From contig JAKSJO010000009.1 in NCBI GenBank assembly GCA_024398125.1, positions 20,058 to 84,057 of the forward strand: 64,000 nucleotides of DNA, given 5' to 3'. The translations under genes were made by a program, and so were the position numbers. The notes beneath the pieces are model-generated. The model was not told where the DNA came from. It saw only the letters and a list, made by a program, of their open reading frames with translations, and made no database searches. Source of the stretch: Bacteroidales bacterium (GTDB taxonomy: Bacteria; Bacteroidota; Bacteroidia; Bacteroidales; UBA932). Positions 24,274 to 33,870 of this stretch are shown here, in pieces (the first letter of the stretch is position 1; the number at the start of each line of letters is the position of its first letter).

Positions 24274-25638
24274 ATGAATAAGAAACTCATTGCAAGCGCG
24301 GCATTCGCTGCTGCTTCTTTCTGTGCATTTGCCCAGAACCCTGTCATCAGCACGATGTATACCCCGGACCCTGCGCCTTATGTCCATGGCGACAAGGTGT
24401 GGCTCTTCGTCGACCATGACGAGGACGATGCGACATATTTCCTTATGAAAGACTGGCTGGTCTATTCCACTGAGGACATGGTAAACTGGACATACCATGG
24501 AGCACAGGTGACCACTGCAACCTTTGCCTGGGCCCGTCAGGGTGACAAGGCATGGGCTTCACAGGCTGTGGAGAGGAACGGCAAGTGGTACTGGTATCTC
24601 TGCTGCAGCAAGGCAAATGGCGGCGATGCCCTCGCTGTCGCTGTTGCAGACTCTCCAGAGGGACCGTGGAAGGACGCCATCGGCGCTCCTCTGGCAGAAG
24701 GATTCAGCTTCATCGACCCTACCGTGTTCATCGATGATGACGGTCAGGCATTCCTGTTCTGGGGCAACAAGGGCCTCTGGTACGGCAAACTCAATGACGA
24801 TATGATATCTTTCGTCGACGGCTATCGTCAGGTTCCCGGATACACAGATCCGAAGTCTTTCGGAGAACTTCAGTCGAAGATGGACTGGAGCATTGGCAAG
24901 GAACGAATGATGACCCAGTACGAGGAAGGTCCTTGGATCAGCAAGCACAACGGCACCTATTATCTTTCATATCCGGCAGGAGGCGTTCCTGAGTACATGG
25001 CATATTCAACCGCTCCGACCATCCACGGACCATGGACTTTCCGCGGACGAATCATGGACGAGGCAGAGAACAGCTTCACCATCCATGGCGGTACCATCAA
25101 CTTCAAGGGACATGACTACATGTTCTACCATAACGGCGCGCTGCCTAACGGTGGCGGCTTTCACAGAGCTACCTGCATAGAGGAATTCAAGTACAACGAG
25201 GATGGCTCGATTCCGTTCATCCCATTCACCAGAAAGGGAGTCGATCCTGTCGGCACACTCAATCCATACAACAGGGTAGAGGCTGAGACAATAGCCCAGA
25301 GCTGGGGAGTCAAGGTCGACCGCCTGGCAGGCTCTGAGCATTACGTTACCTCAGTCCACAATGGCGACTGGGTAAAGGTTCGTAACGTCGATTTCGGCGA
25401 GAATGGTGCAGCAAAGTTCACCTTCGCAGCCGGTAATCTCGTCAATGGAGGAAGAGTGGAGGTCTACCTGGATTCTATCGGTGACAGGGCAGCTGCATCC
25501 GTTGCAGTCAATGCTTCAGGCGCAGTCAATACTGTCGAGATGCGACGCAAGATCACCGGCATCCATGACGTGTACATTCTCGTCCGTGGCGTTGACGGCG
25601 AACTCTTCGATCTCGACTGGTGGAAGTTTGATGAATAG
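24274..25638 (+). CDS. GH43 glycosidase with C-terminal CBM6
   Basis: 454 aa. A signal peptide (cut after AFA) precedes the five-bladed beta-propeller: catalytic base D32 in TPDPAPYV, pKa modulator D148 in IDPTVFIDDDG and acid E218 in EEGPW. From about residue 325 (YNRVEAETIAQSWGVKV to LDWWKFDE) there is a CBM6 beta-sandwich, commonly xylan- or arabinose-binding. GH43 members with CBM6 act as arabinofuranosidases or xylosidases. It lies just downstream of the GH127/146 gene, behind its terminator. A similar GH43-CBM6 gene lies at the right edge of the window. Its stop is 3 nt from the convergent thioesterase stop. Confidence 0.92.
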   Translation: MNKKLIASAAFAAASFCAFAQNPVISTMYTPDPAPYVHGDKVWLFVDHDEDDATYFLMKDWLVYSTEDMVNWTYHGAQVTTATFAWARQGDKAWASQAVERNGKWYWYLCCSKANGGDALAVAVADSPEGPWKDAIGAPLAEGFSFIDPTVFIDDDGQAFLFWGNKGLWYGKLNDDMISFVDGYRQVPGYTDPKSFGELQSKMDWSIGKERMMTQYEEGPWISKHNGTYYLSYPAGGVPEYMAYSTAPTIHGPWTFRGRIMDEAENSFTIHGGTINFKGHDYMFYHNGALPNGGGFHRATCIEEFKYNEDGSIPFIPFTRKGVDPVGTLNPYNRVEAETIAQSWGVKVDRLAGSEHYVTSVHNGDWVKVRNVDFGENGAAKFTFAAGNLVNGGRVEVYLDSIGDRAAASVAVNASGAVNTVEMRRKITGIHDVYILVRGVDGELFDLDWWKFDE

Positions 25639-25641
25639 GGT

Positions 25642-26406
25642 CTAGAATCTGAATTCAGTGATGAAGCTGCTGCGTCCGTTGCAGCGGCCTTCGACGATGA
25701 AGCGGCGTCCTTCCTGGGCGCTGCTTCCCGTTTCAGCGGCAGGCAGCTCTGCACGGTAGAGCTGTACGGTCTCTCCGCGATGAACCTCTGCGTTGTAGTT
25801 GACGATCAGCTCCTTGAGCGGCTGGCTGTACAGAAGCTCCTCTGGGAGGCAGTCCATTGCCCACTCGATGTAGCGGGTGTTGTTTGCATGGCCGATGAAA
25901 TCGACGTCGGAATAGTGGACACTGTGCTCGCGTATCATCTCTGGCTCCGCGTCCTTTGGGAGGACGATCTTTGGAGCCGGTTCCTTGATGGCGTCGCCCG
26001 GGCACTGTGGCTCGGTTGGAATCAGTCCGGTAAATCTGTCGGGACGGCAGAGGCGGCGCTCGGCTACGTCCATGATGAGCCATGAACTTGTGGCGCTCAC
26101 GAGAACGTTGCGCTCGGCGTCAAGCATCTCGAAGTCGCGGAGGAACAGAAGTCCGTTGAGGGCTTTATGCCAGGTCTCGAAACGTACGTCATCCTTCCAT
26201 TTCGGCATTTTCTCAAAGATGATGTGCATGCGTGAGAGTACCCATGTCGCACCATGCTCTGCCATAGGGTCATGACCGAAGCCGAGGCAATCTGCACCAT
26301 GCTGTGCAATCTCCTGAGCGAGTTCCATGAAAGACACCGGCTTGAGTCTCTCGGCCCAGTCGGTCATATAGCTTGGAATGTGGATATCCTGGGGAATTCT
26401 GTTCAT
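25642..26406 (-). CDS. Acyl-ACP thioesterase
   Basis: 254 aa, a double hot-dog fold of the FatA/FatB-like bacterial family that hydrolyses acyl-ACP to release fatty acids in the cytoplasm. Visible marks: the N-terminal region RLKPVSFMELAQEIAQHGAD, WVLSRMHIIFEKMP, and in the second half HYSDVDFIGHANNTRYIEW, which carries the conserved D...HxNNxxY active-site pattern. The length matches the family. The start is supported by a TATATTTG box 23 nt upstream. It is divergent from the pyr operon and convergent with GH43, without an obvious link to either. Confidence 0.9.
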   Translation of the reverse strand: MNRIPQDIHIPSYMTDWAERLKPVSFMELAQEIAQHGADCLGFGHDPMAEHGATWVLSRMHIIFEKMPKWKDDVRFETWHKALNGLLFLRDFEMLDAERNVLVSATSSWLIMDVAERRLCRPDRFTGLIPTEPQCPGDAIKEPAPKIVLPKDAEPEMIREHSVHYSDVDFIGHANNTRYIEWAMDCLPEELLYSQPLKELIVNYNAEVHRGETVQLYRAELPAAETGSSAQEGRRFIVEGRCNGRSSFITEFRF

Positions 26407-26429
26407 AACTAGTTTGGCATTTGGTACGG

Positions 26430-26437
26430 CAAATATA
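26430..26437 (-). promoter_or_regulatory. -7 box for thioesterase gene
   Basis: TATATTTG on the minus strand, 23 nt before the ATG. Confidence 0.6.
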
Positions 26438-26448
26438 AATATAATTCT

Positions 26449-26456
26449 TATTTTTG
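26449..26456 (+). promoter_or_regulatory. -7 box for the pyr operon
   Basis: TATTTTTG, 22 nt before the pyrC ATG at 26479. Transcription would start after the in-frame GTG at 26458, which therefore cannot be the start codon. Confidence 0.6.
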
Positions 26457-26478
26457 TGTGGATATAGCTCTTATTGCC

Positions 26479-27720
26479 ATGGCGAACAAAACATTGCTCA
26501 AGAGCCGTGATTTCGAGGTCCTCATAGGCGACGGAATCATACTCGACCTGGGCCGGGATCTTCCGGTTCCTGCCGACACGGATGTCATCGATGTCGGCAA
26601 CTGTTTGATTTCCTCTTCATTTGTCGATGTTCACGTCCATTTCCGTGAGCCTGGATACAGCTACAAGGAGACAATTGCGACCGGATCACGTGCCGCAGCC
26701 CGTGGAGGCTATGGCGCTGTCTGCACCATGCCAAACCTTGATCCAGTGCCTGACACCCCTGAGAATCTTGCCCTTCAGCAGGACATCATCGACCGCGATG
26801 CCGTTATCGATGTTTTCCCGTATGCGTCCATAACCATGGGCCGAAAGGGAACCGAACTGGTCGACATGGATGCGTTGAAGGATGCCTGCATCGCCTTCTC
26901 TGACGATGGCAGCGGAGTGCAGGATGACGATATGATGCGTGCCGCAATGACAAAGGCTTCCGCTATCGATGCGATAATCGCTGCGCACTGCGAGGATAAC
27001 TCTCTTCTCCGGGGCGGATACATCCACGATGGACGCTGGTGCGCTGAGCATGGCCACAAGGGCATCTGCAGCGAAAGCGAGTGGGGACAGATCGCCCGCG
27101 ACCTCAAGATAGCCGAGGAGACAGGCTGCCGCTACCATGTATGCCACATCTCGACCAAGGAGAGCGTCCAGCTCATCCGCGAAGCAAAGGCAAGGGGCGT
27201 GAAGGTGAGCTGTGAGACAGGCCCTCATTACCTCGTGCTCTGCGAGGATGACATGCAGGAGGAAGGACGTTTCAAGATGAATCCTCCTCTTCGCAGTGCC
27301 GAGGACCGCGATGCGCTGGTGGAAGGTCTCATTGACGGAACCATCGATGTAATCGCAACAGATCATGCGCCGCATTCAGCGGAGGAGAAATCCCGCGGCC
27401 TTGCCGGCAGCGCGATGGGTGTCGTCGGAATCGAGACTGCCTTCCCTGTGCTTTACACAGGTCTGGTAAAGACCGGCAGGCTGAGCATGGAGCGTCTCCT
27501 CGAAGCAATGAGCGAAACTCCGAGACGTCTTTTCGGAATCGGTGGTGGACTCGAGAAGTTCATGCCTGCCGACATTGTCGTAATAGATCTGGAAGATAGC
27601 TACAAGATAGATACAGCCGAATTCCTTTCCATGGGCAAGGCGACCCCGTTCGAGGGAGCCGAGGTCTATGGCCGCGTCAAGATGACCTTCAAGGACGGCA
27701 ACATTGTTTACAAAGCATGA
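26479..27720 (+). CDS. pyrC: Dihydroorotase
   Basis: 413 aa from ATG 26479. It is a type-I (PyrC/allantoinase-like) amidohydrolase. DVHVHFREPGYSYKET carries the HxH zinc ligands, CHISTKESV and the ATDHAPHSAEEK stretch carry further metal ligands, and MPNLDPVPDTPE is typical. It converts carbamoyl aspartate to dihydroorotate. The first gene of an uninterrupted seven-gene pyrimidine operon. Its stop overlaps the pyrK start (ATGA). The upstream GTG is excluded by promoter position. Confidence 0.95.
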   Translation: MANKTLLKSRDFEVLIGDGIILDLGRDLPVPADTDVIDVGNCLISSSFVDVHVHFREPGYSYKETIATGSRAAARGGYGAVCTMPNLDPVPDTPENLALQQDIIDRDAVIDVFPYASITMGRKGTELVDMDALKDACIAFSDDGSGVQDDDMMRAAMTKASAIDAIIAAHCEDNSLLRGGYIHDGRWCAEHGHKGICSESEWGQIARDLKIAEETGCRYHVCHISTKESVQLIREAKARGVKVSCETGPHYLVLCEDDMQEEGRFKMNPPLRSAEDRDALVEGLIDGTIDVIATDHAPHSAEEKSRGLAGSAMGVVGIETAFPVLYTGLVKTGRLSMERLLEAMSETPRRLFGIGGGLEKFMPADIVVIDLEDSYKIDTAEFLSMGKATPFEGAEVYGRVKMTFKDGNIVYKA

Positions 27721-28457
27721 TAAGAAAAGATTTATACACCATCGTTTCGAACGTTCAGGAGGCTGTGGATACATTCCGCATGGTCCTGGAGTGCCCCGAG
27801 ATGCCTGAACTGCATGCGGGACAGTTCGTCGACATAATGATTGACGGTAAGTATCTGCGCCGTCCGATCTCTGTCTGCCACGCAGCAGACGGAAAGCTGA
27901 CCCTCATGTACAAGGTTGTCGGCGAGGGAACCGCCATCATGTCCGGAATGGCTCCTGGAACCAGGCTTGACATCATGGCTCCTCTTGGAAATGGATTCGA
28001 CGTTTCGGCCTGTGCCGGAAGCGCGCTCCTGGTCGGAGGCGGTCTTGGTGCGGCTCCTATGTATTTCCTTGCGAAGGAACTCCTCGCACGGGGAAAGAAG
28101 GTCAACGTCATTCTCGGCTTCAACCGCGCATCCGAACTTGTACTTGTCGATGATTTCCGTGGACTCGGCATCGAGCATATGATAGCAACCATGGACGGCT
28201 CGGTCGGCACAAAGGGCTTCGTGACTGACGCGATAGCGCAGAACAAGCCTGAATATGACATTTTCTACACCTGCGGTCCTCTCCCTATGATGAAGGCTCT
28301 CTGTGGCTTTACCGACATTCATGGTCAGTGCAGTCTGGAGGAACGAATGGGCTGCGGCGCCGGCTTCTGCTATGGCTGTGCATGCCATACCAAGTCCGGC
28401 GGCAAGCGTGTATGCAAGGATGGACCGGTATTCGACAAGGAGGAAATCATATGGTAA
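27717..28457 (+). CDS. pyrK: Dihydroorotate dehydrogenase electron-transfer subunit
   Basis: 246 aa. FAD-binding ferredoxin-reductase fold with RRPISVCHA, LLVGGGLGAAPMYFLAKEL and the C-terminal [2Fe-2S] cluster cysteines in MGCGAGFCYGCAC and KRVCKDGP. PyrK lets the class 1B PyrD pass electrons to NAD+, as in many anaerobes. The start overlaps the pyrC stop by 4 nt, and its stop overlaps the pyrD start. The cluster cysteines are all present. Confidence 0.95.
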   Translation: MIRKDLYTIVSNVQEAVDTFRMVLECPEMPELHAGQFVDIMIDGKYLRRPISVCHAADGKLTLMYKVVGEGTAIMSGMAPGTRLDIMAPLGNGFDVSACAGSALLVGGGLGAAPMYFLAKELLARGKKVNVILGFNRASELVLVDDFRGLGIEHMIATMDGSVGTKGFVTDAIAQNKPEYDIFYTCGPLPMMKALCGFTDIHGQCSLEERMGCGAGFCYGCACHTKSGGKRVCKDGPVFDKEEIIW

Positions 28458-29365
28458 AGGATCTTTCAGTCAATCTCTGCGGCATCGACATGGTCAACCC
28501 TGTCGTTCCTGCAAGCGGCACCTTCGGATTCGGTCTGGAGCTTGCCGACAGTATGGATCTCAACAAGATCGGTGGAATCAGCCTCAAGGGAACGACCAGG
28601 GAGGCCAGATATGGAAACGAGAGTCCCCGCATCGCCGAGTGCCCTTCAGGCATGATCAACTCTGTGGGTCTCCAGAATCCTGGAATCGACATTCTGGTGG
28701 AGGAGAAGGCACCTTCTCTCCGCAGGATTTATGATAACTGCATCATTGCGAACATAAGCGGCTTCTCCATCGAGGAGTACGCCTACAATGTGGCAAAGGC
28801 TGACAAGTGCGCCGAGATAGACATCATCGAGGTCAACATCTCATGCCCTAATGTCCACAACGGAGGCATGGCCTTCGGTACAAGCGCGGAGTCTGCCGCC
28901 CAGGTGACAGCCGCCGTGCGCAAGGAGACCACCAAGCCGCTCTTCATAAAGCTCAGCCCGAACGTGACAGACATCGTCAGCATCGCAAAGGCGTGTGAGG
29001 CGGCCGGAGCGGACGGCATCACCTTGGTGAACACATTCCTCGGCATGCGCATTGACATCAAGAAGCGCAAGCCTGTCATCGCGAACAAGATGGGCGGCTT
29101 CTCAGGCCACGCCATCTTCCCTATAGCCCTCCGCATGGTATATCAGGTGTCACATGCCTGCAAGATTCCGGTAATGGGCTGTGGCGGCGTGTCTTCGGCT
29201 GAGGATGTGATTGAAATGATGATGGCCGGCGCTACTGCCGTTCAGGTCGGAGCTGAGAACCTTCGCAATCCATGGGCATGTCCCGAGATTGTCGACGCCC
29301 TTCCAGGCGTGATGGAAAAACTTGGAATTGATTCACTTAAAGATATAATAGGAATAATAGAATAA
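28451..29365 (+). CDS. pyrD: Dihydroorotate dehydrogenase, class 1B catalytic subunit
   Basis: 304 aa from ATG 28451 ([12 protein letters not shown]), overlapping the pyrK stop by 7 nt. TIM barrel with [41 protein letters not shown] with the family's active-site cysteine in NISCPN, and [19 protein letters not shown]. It oxidises dihydroorotate to orotate and works with PyrK. The open frame continues further upstream inside pyrK, but that extension has no homology to the family. Confidence 0.95.
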   Translation: MVKDLSVNLCGIDMVNPVVPASGTFGFGLELADSMDLNKIGGISLKGTTREARYGNESPRIAECPSGMINSVGLQNPGIDILVEEKAPSLRRIYDNCIIANISGFSIEEYAYNVAKADKCAEIDIIEVNISCPNVHNGGMAFGTSAESAAQVTAAVRKETTKPLFIKLSPNVTDIVSIAKACEAAGADGITLVNTFLGMRIDIKKRKPVIANKMGGFSGHAIFPIALRMVYQVSHACKIPVMGCGGVSSAEDVIEMMMAGATAVQVGAENLRNPWACPEIVDALPGVMEKLGIDSLKDIIGIIE

Positions 29366-29366
29366 T

Positions 29367-30074
29367 ATGGCAAAGGACGTAATCATAGCATGCGATTTCG
29401 CAAGCAGCGAGGCTACCATGGCCTTTCTCGACAAGTTCAATGACTGTGCACGCAAGCCTTTCCTGAAGATCGGCATGGAACTTTTCTATGCTGCCGGTCC
29501 CCAGATCGTGCGTGACATCAAGGCTCGCGGTCACAAGATCTTCCTTGATCTCAAGCTTCATGACATTCCAAACACGGTCCGCAAGGCAATGGCTGTGCTG
29601 TCTTCTCTCGACGTAGACATGACCAACGTGCATGCGGCAGGAACAGTCGACATGATGAAGGCTGCTCTGGAGGGACTTACACGTCCGGATGGAACCCGTC
29701 CTCTGCTTATCGCTGTGACCCAGCTTACCTCTACCAGCGAGGAGCGCATGCGCAACGAGCTCCTCATCGACGCAAGCATCAATGACTGCATCGTGAAGTA
29801 TGCCCAGAACGCCAAGGAGGCAGGTCTTGACGGCGTTGTATGCTCACCGCTCGAGGCCGGCATGGTCAAGGAGGCATGTGGAGCTGCATTCTCCACCATC
29901 ACTCCTGGTATCCGCTTTGCCGACGCTGCAAAGGATGACCAGGTGCGCATCACCACTCCGGAGAAGGCTCGTGAGATCGGTTCAGACTACATCGTGGTCG
30001 GCCGTCCTGTGACCGCTGCGGAAGATCCTGTCGCAGCCTACCTCCGTTGCTGCAAGGAGTTCCTTGGAGAGTAA
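29367..30074 (+). CDS. pyrF: Orotidine 5'-phosphate decarboxylase
   Basis: 235 aa. It decarboxylates OMP to UMP. The active-site motif [11 protein letters not shown] (DxKxxD) is at about residues 51-61, with TPGIRFADA and [13 protein letters not shown] near the C-terminus binding phosphate. This is the short bacterial class-I form, not the 270+ aa form seen in other Bacteroidales. It starts 1 nt after the pyrD stop. Confidence 0.94.
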   Translation: MAKDVIIACDFASSEATMAFLDKFNDCARKPFLKIGMELFYAAGPQIVRDIKARGHKIFLDLKLHDIPNTVRKAMAVLSSLDVDMTNVHAAGTVDMMKAALEGLTRPDGTRPLLIAVTQLTSTSEERMRNELLIDASINDCIVKYAQNAKEAGLDGVVCSPLEAGMVKEACGAAFSTITPGIRFADAAKDDQVRITTPEKAREIGSDYIVVGRPVTAAEDPVAAYLRCCKEFLGE

Positions 30075-30099
30075 TTATTGAATGATAAAGACACATAAT

Positions 30100-30741
30100 A
30101 TGATCACTGAACAGATTATCGCTGCCGACCTCCTTTCAATCGGCGCTGTATTCCTCAGACCGGAGGAGCCGTTCACATGGGCAAGCGGCATCAAGAGCCC
30201 TATCTACTGCGACAACCGCCTCACACTCTCTGCTCCTGCAGTGCGTGCTCATGTCGAGGAAGGTCTCGCCGAGCTGGTCAAGAAGTACTATCCACAGGCT
30301 GAGATGCTCATGGGTACCTCTACCGCCGGTATCGCTCATGCCGCAATCACCGCTACCATTCTTGACATGCCTATGGGCTACGTCCGTGGCGAGGCCAAGA
30401 CACATGGCCGCAACAACAAGATCGAGGGCAAGATGGAGCCAGGCACCAAGGTGGTTGTCATCGAGGACCTCATCTCTACCGGCGGAAGCTCCATCGAGGT
30501 CGTAGAGGCTCTCCGTGAGGCCGGCGCTGATGTCCTCGGCATCGTAAGCATTTTCACTTATGGAATGCAGAAGGGCCTTGACAGGATCGCCGCTGCAAAC
30601 ACCGAGAACCATTCACTCTGCAATCTTGACGCACTCGTTGAGGTCGCTGCCGAGAAGGAGTATATCCGTCCTGAGGACAAGGCGCGTATCCTTAAGTTCA
30701 GAAACAATCCAAGCGACGAGTCATGGATAAAAGAAGCTTAG
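30100..30741 (+). CDS. pyrE: Orotate phosphoribosyltransferase
   Basis: 213 aa from ATG 30100. It makes OMP from orotate and [18 protein letters not shown] is the orotate region, [10 protein letters not shown] the flexible catalytic loop and [13 protein letters not shown] the PRPP-binding motif. An ATG six codons upstream (30082) is possible but the extra MIKTHN is not conserved. Its 3' end overlaps pyrB by 19 nt. Confidence 0.93.
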   Translation: MITEQIIAADLLSIGAVFLRPEEPFTWASGIKSPIYCDNRLTLSAPAVRAHVEEGLAELVKKYYPQAEMLMGTSTAGIAHAAITATILDMPMGYVRGEAKTHGRNNKIEGKMEPGTKVVVIEDLISTGGSSIEVVEALREAGADVLGIVSIFTYGMQKGLDRIAAANTENHSLCNLDALVEVAAEKEYIRPEDKARILKFRNNPSDESWIKEA

Positions 30742-31670
30742 TCACCATCGCCGAGCATTCTCGTGAGAAACTTATGTATCTCATCGAGATGGCTAGCGAG
30801 TTCGAGAAGCATCCTAACAGAAGGTTGCTTCAGGGCAAGATCGCGGCTACTCTGTTCTTTGAACCTAGTACCCGTACCCGTCTTAGTTTCGAGACAGCCG
30901 CCAACCGTCTTGGCGCCCGCGTGATCGGTTTCGCCGATCCTAAGGTGACCAGCGGTACCAAGGGAGAGATCCTCAAGGATACCATCATGATGGTTTCGAA
31001 CTATGCGGACATCATCATCATGCGCCACTATCTCGAGGGCGCGGCAAAGTATGCAAGCGAGGTTACGGATGTACCTATCCTTAACGCCGGTGACGGTGCA
31101 AACCAGCATCCAAGCCAGACCATGCTCGACCTCTATACCATCTACCAGACCCAGGGAACACTCGAGAACCTGAACATCTATCTGGTCGGTGACCTGAAGT
31201 ATGGCCGTACCGTGCACAGCCTCCTCATGGCTATGCGTCACTTCAATCCGACATTCCATTTCATCGCTCCTGATGAGCTTGCCATGCCGCAGATCTACAA
31301 GGACTACTGCGACGAGCATGGCATCAAGTATTTCGAGCACCAGGACTTCAATGCCGATACCATCGCTGACGCAGATATCCTCTACATGACACGTGTCCAG
31401 AAGGAGAGATTCTCGGATCTCATGGAGTACGAGCGTGTGAAGGATGCGTATCTTCTCAAGAAGGATATGCTCGTCAAGGCTCGTGACAACATGAAGATTC
31501 TCCATCCGCTCCCACGCGTGAACGAGATCGAGTACAGCATCGACGATACAAAGTATGCATATTACTTCCAGCAGGCCAAGAATGGCGTCTATGCCCGCCA
31601 GGCACTTATCTGTGACGCTCTTGGAATCACTCTGGAAGACGTTAGGAACGACAAGACAATTATCGACTGA
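30723..31670 (+). CDS. pyrB: Aspartate carbamoyltransferase catalytic subunit
   Basis: 315 aa. [13 protein letters not shown] is the carbamoyl-phosphate site; [19 protein letters not shown] and HPLPRVNEI are further substrate-binding motifs. It condenses carbamoyl phosphate and aspartate. Because pyrI follows directly, it should form the allosteric c6r6 holoenzyme. The start lies 19 nt inside pyrE and its stop shares one base with the pyrI start codon. Confidence 0.96.
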   Translation: MDKRSLVTIAEHSREKLMYLIEMASEFEKHPNRRLLQGKIAATLFFEPSTRTRLSFETAANRLGARVIGFADPKVTSGTKGEILKDTIMMVSNYADIIIMRHYLEGAAKYASEVTDVPILNAGDGANQHPSQTMLDLYTIYQTQGTLENLNIYLVGDLKYGRTVHSLLMAMRHFNPTFHFIAPDELAMPQIYKDYCDEHGIKYFEHQDFNADTIADADILYMTRVQKERFSDLMEYERVKDAYLLKKDMLVKARDNMKILHPLPRVNEIEYSIDDTKYAYYFQQAKNGVYARQALICDALGITLEDVRNDKTIID

Positions 31671-32113
31671 TGGAAAGAAAAGAACTCCAGGTCGCCGCGC
31701 TGAAGAACGGCACCGTTATCGACCATATTCCTTCTTCTAAGCTGTTCCAGGTTGTTTCGTTGCTTCATCTTGACAGGATGGAGGCACCTGTGACCATCGG
31801 TTACAACCTCAAGAGCGGCAAGATGGGCAACAAGGCCATCGTCAAGGTTGCTGACAAGTTCTTTACTGATGAGGAACTGAACAAGCTTGCTGTCATCACT
31901 CCACAGGCCACTCTCTGTGTCATCCGTGACTATGAGGTTGTCGAGAAGAAGGACGTGCTTCTTCCCGACCATCTTGTCGGCATCGTGAAGTGCAACAATC
32001 CTAAGTGCATCAGCAACAACGAGCCTATGGCAACCAAGTTCGACGTTGTCGACAAACTCAACCGCGTCGTGAAGTGCCACTACTGCAATCACGAGCAGAA
32101 GCTTGACAAGTAA
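31670..32113 (+). CDS. pyrI: Aspartate carbamoyltransferase regulatory subunit
   Basis: 147 aa. N-terminal nucleotide-binding domain ([17 protein letters not shown]) and C-terminal zinc domain with four cysteines arranged CNNPKC...CHYC. It binds CTP and ATP to tune PyrB. The last gene of the operon; a large inverted repeat and then a hairpin follow. Confidence 0.95.
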   Translation: MERKELQVAALKNGTVIDHIPSSKLFQVVSLLHLDRMEAPVTIGYNLKSGKMGNKAIVKVADKFFTDEELNKLAVITPQATLCVIRDYEVVEKKDVLLPDHLVGIVKCNNPKCISNNEPMATKFDVVDKLNRVVKCHYCNHEQKLDK

Positions 32114-32122
32114 CAGTAGAGT

Positions 32123-32252
32123 CGAGGCGATGGCGGCTCTTCTCCGGATGCCGTCTCGCTATCGCTCGACCCCTCCCACGCTGACGCGTGGGCCCCGTCC
32201 CTCTTAACTGCCGAGGGTGGCAGTGGCACCGGAGAAGACCGCCATCTCCTCG
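32123..32252. repeat. 130-bp structured inverted repeat, left flank of AT-rich island
   Basis: Outer arms 32123-32147 and 32229-32252 pair over 24 bp with one mismatch and one bulge. Inside are hairpins CCCACGC-TGAC-GCGTGGG and ACTGCC-GAGGGT-GGCAGT, so the whole folds as a branched structure. It is GC-rich, begins 9 nt after pyrI, and contains no gene. It could be a REP/MITE-type element, a structured RNA at the end of the pyr transcript, or an attenuator-like terminator. Confidence 0.8.
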
Positions 32253-32298
32253 GGCTTTAAGTTGATCTCATTCGTAACCAGTATAATCGTCTAAATAA

Positions 32299-32332
32299 CT
32301 AGAGCCTCTCTCAATTACGAGAGAGGCTCTAG
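32299..32332. terminator. Strong bidirectional hairpin
   Basis: Perfect 14-bp stem CTAGAGCCTCTCTC / GAGAGAGGCTCTAG with a 6-nt loop, between the convergent pyr operon and FISUMP gene. The rest of 32253-32428 shows no gene. Confidence 0.8.
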
Positions 32333-32428
32333 CTTATTTGTTGCATTACAACTTCTTTATTCAATGGTTGTTATCTTTATGCTGCATGTAGATATAATAA
32401 TCACCCTTGATTCGGATTCAATGCATTT

Positions 32429-33748
32429 TTATTCTTCTTCCGACTCTTCTTCCCATTCTTCGAACTGACCAAATCTGGCGAGTTTGTCCTCTTCAGATTC
32501 TTCATCCCACTCTTCATTTTCCTCTTCTTGTTCGTTATACACTGCCCTTACATTCAGTTTCAATATTCGTAAGTTGTAACGGAAAAGTGGGCCAGATTCC
32601 GACAAAGTCAAGTAGTCTGCGGTCTGTGGGTATTTAGACAGAGACATTGACGACCATAGAAAAGCAGTTTTACCCTTGTGTTGCTCTTCATGACTGACAC
32701 CACTTCCACCAGCAGGTATAAAAATGGAGTTTCCATTTATTTTACTAGTGAGAAGGCAACCATATACATTTTTCTGTATAGTCATTTTATACGTACAATT
32801 TTCTAATAATTCTTCCATCTCACTTTTAGTAGGAAGTCGCCAATCTTCACCCAAGTGGGCTGTTGCCATATCATATGATTGCGGCAATGGAAAACCTTCA
32901 AGCATTCCGCCAGATACATAACGACTGAGCCTGTCATCCTCTTTGCCACAATCAGATTCTCCCAAGGTGGAACGTTTTGAGCCTAACTCCATCAAATAGC
33001 TATCAAACCCCCATAGTCTATTAAGATTCACAGGACTTACCTGGCCCCAACAGAAATAGTATCCATACTGTTCTGGATAATCAGCTCCAACATTCATATT
33101 GCACCATTTCACACTCAAGCCTAGATCAACGGGTTCATAATATTTGGACTTTGTTTGACTTCCCCCTTGTGCAGACTTCTGATTTGTTTTCTCCGAGACA
33201 AGTCTGATAGTACATTTAGATCCTTTGGAAATACCAAATATTTTTTGGCCTTGGTCCATTGTTACAAAGGACGGAATATCACTCTGTTTGTCAGAGGTCC
33301 AATAATAACCATATGATCCCTTTTTTGATAATCCTCCAGAACCAGGTCTTGCCCCTTCAGGATAGACAATGCCGGTTGCAGGGAAGAAGATATATGCATC
33401 TGGATCCCTTCTGTCAGACACTTTGTATCCGTAAACCTCATCGATTTTAGTCCATTTCCAGATGCAATTATCATCATGCATCAATGCTTCAAAATCTGTT
33501 TTTGATGGTAATCGCCATTCTGAACCCCAACTAGAAACCGCGGTTTTTGAACTTGAGTCTGTAATATCATAATAAGAGCCTGATTCAGTCATTGACTCAG
33601 CTCCAATGTTTGATGTAGCCCAACACAATCCGGCTAATTCAACATAATCATGATCTCCGATTTTCCCTGTAGATCCCTGCTGTGCATTCGCCAATTGTAT
33701 TCCAAGAGCTAGAAATACGAATAACGTTAATTTTTTTAAACAACTCAT
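32429..33748 (-). CDS. Secreted FISUMP-domain protein with acidic tail
   Basis: 439 aa. Signal peptide MSCLKKLTLFVFLALGIQLANA. Two FISUMP-type (Fibrobacter succinogenes major paralogous) modules: one from VELAGLCWATSNIGA through WGSEWRLPSKTDFEALMHD, and one from EPVDLGLSVKWCNMNVGA through GEDWRLPTKSEMEELLENC. The last 32 residues are almost all Glu, Asp and Trp, with the repeated pattern EEWxEESEE. The family is secreted or surface-attached; its function is not established. Codon use is AT-rich compared with the pyr operon. It is the last of five minus-strand genes in the island, separated from the WG-repeat gene by 122 nt without a convincing promoter. Confidence 0.8.
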   Translation of the reverse strand: MSCLKKLTLFVFLALGIQLANAQQGSTGKIGDHDYVELAGLCWATSNIGAESMTESGSYYDITDSSSKTAVSSWGSEWRLPSKTDFEALMHDDNCIWKWTKIDEVYGYKVSDRRDPDAYIFFPATGIVYPEGARPGSGGLSKKGSYGYYWTSDKQSDIPSFVTMDQGQKIFGISKGSKCTIRLVSEKTNQKSAQGGSQTKSKYYEPVDLGLSVKWCNMNVGADYPEQYGYYFCWGQVSPVNLNRLWGFDSYLMELGSKRSTLGESDCGKEDDRLSRYVSGGMLEGFPLPQSYDMATAHLGEDWRLPTKSEMEELLENCTYKMTIQKNVYGCLLTSKINGNSIFIPAGGSGVSHEEQHKGKTAFLWSSMSLSKYPQTADYLTLSESGPLFRYNLRILKLNVRAVYNEQEEENEEWDEESEEDKLARFGQFEEWEEESEEE

Positions 33749-33870
33749 AACATTTAAAATATATTAGGATACTTATTATTACGGATTATTGTTTGGAAAA
33801 ACCGCTAAATACCGCATTTTCGTTAATGCATGTTGAAAGCTTTTCCATGTGAAAAAATATCAATTTACGG

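Noticed and set aside
28328-28450. Upstream start for pyrD
   Set aside because: It lies inside pyrK's iron-sulfur region in another frame and lacks homology.
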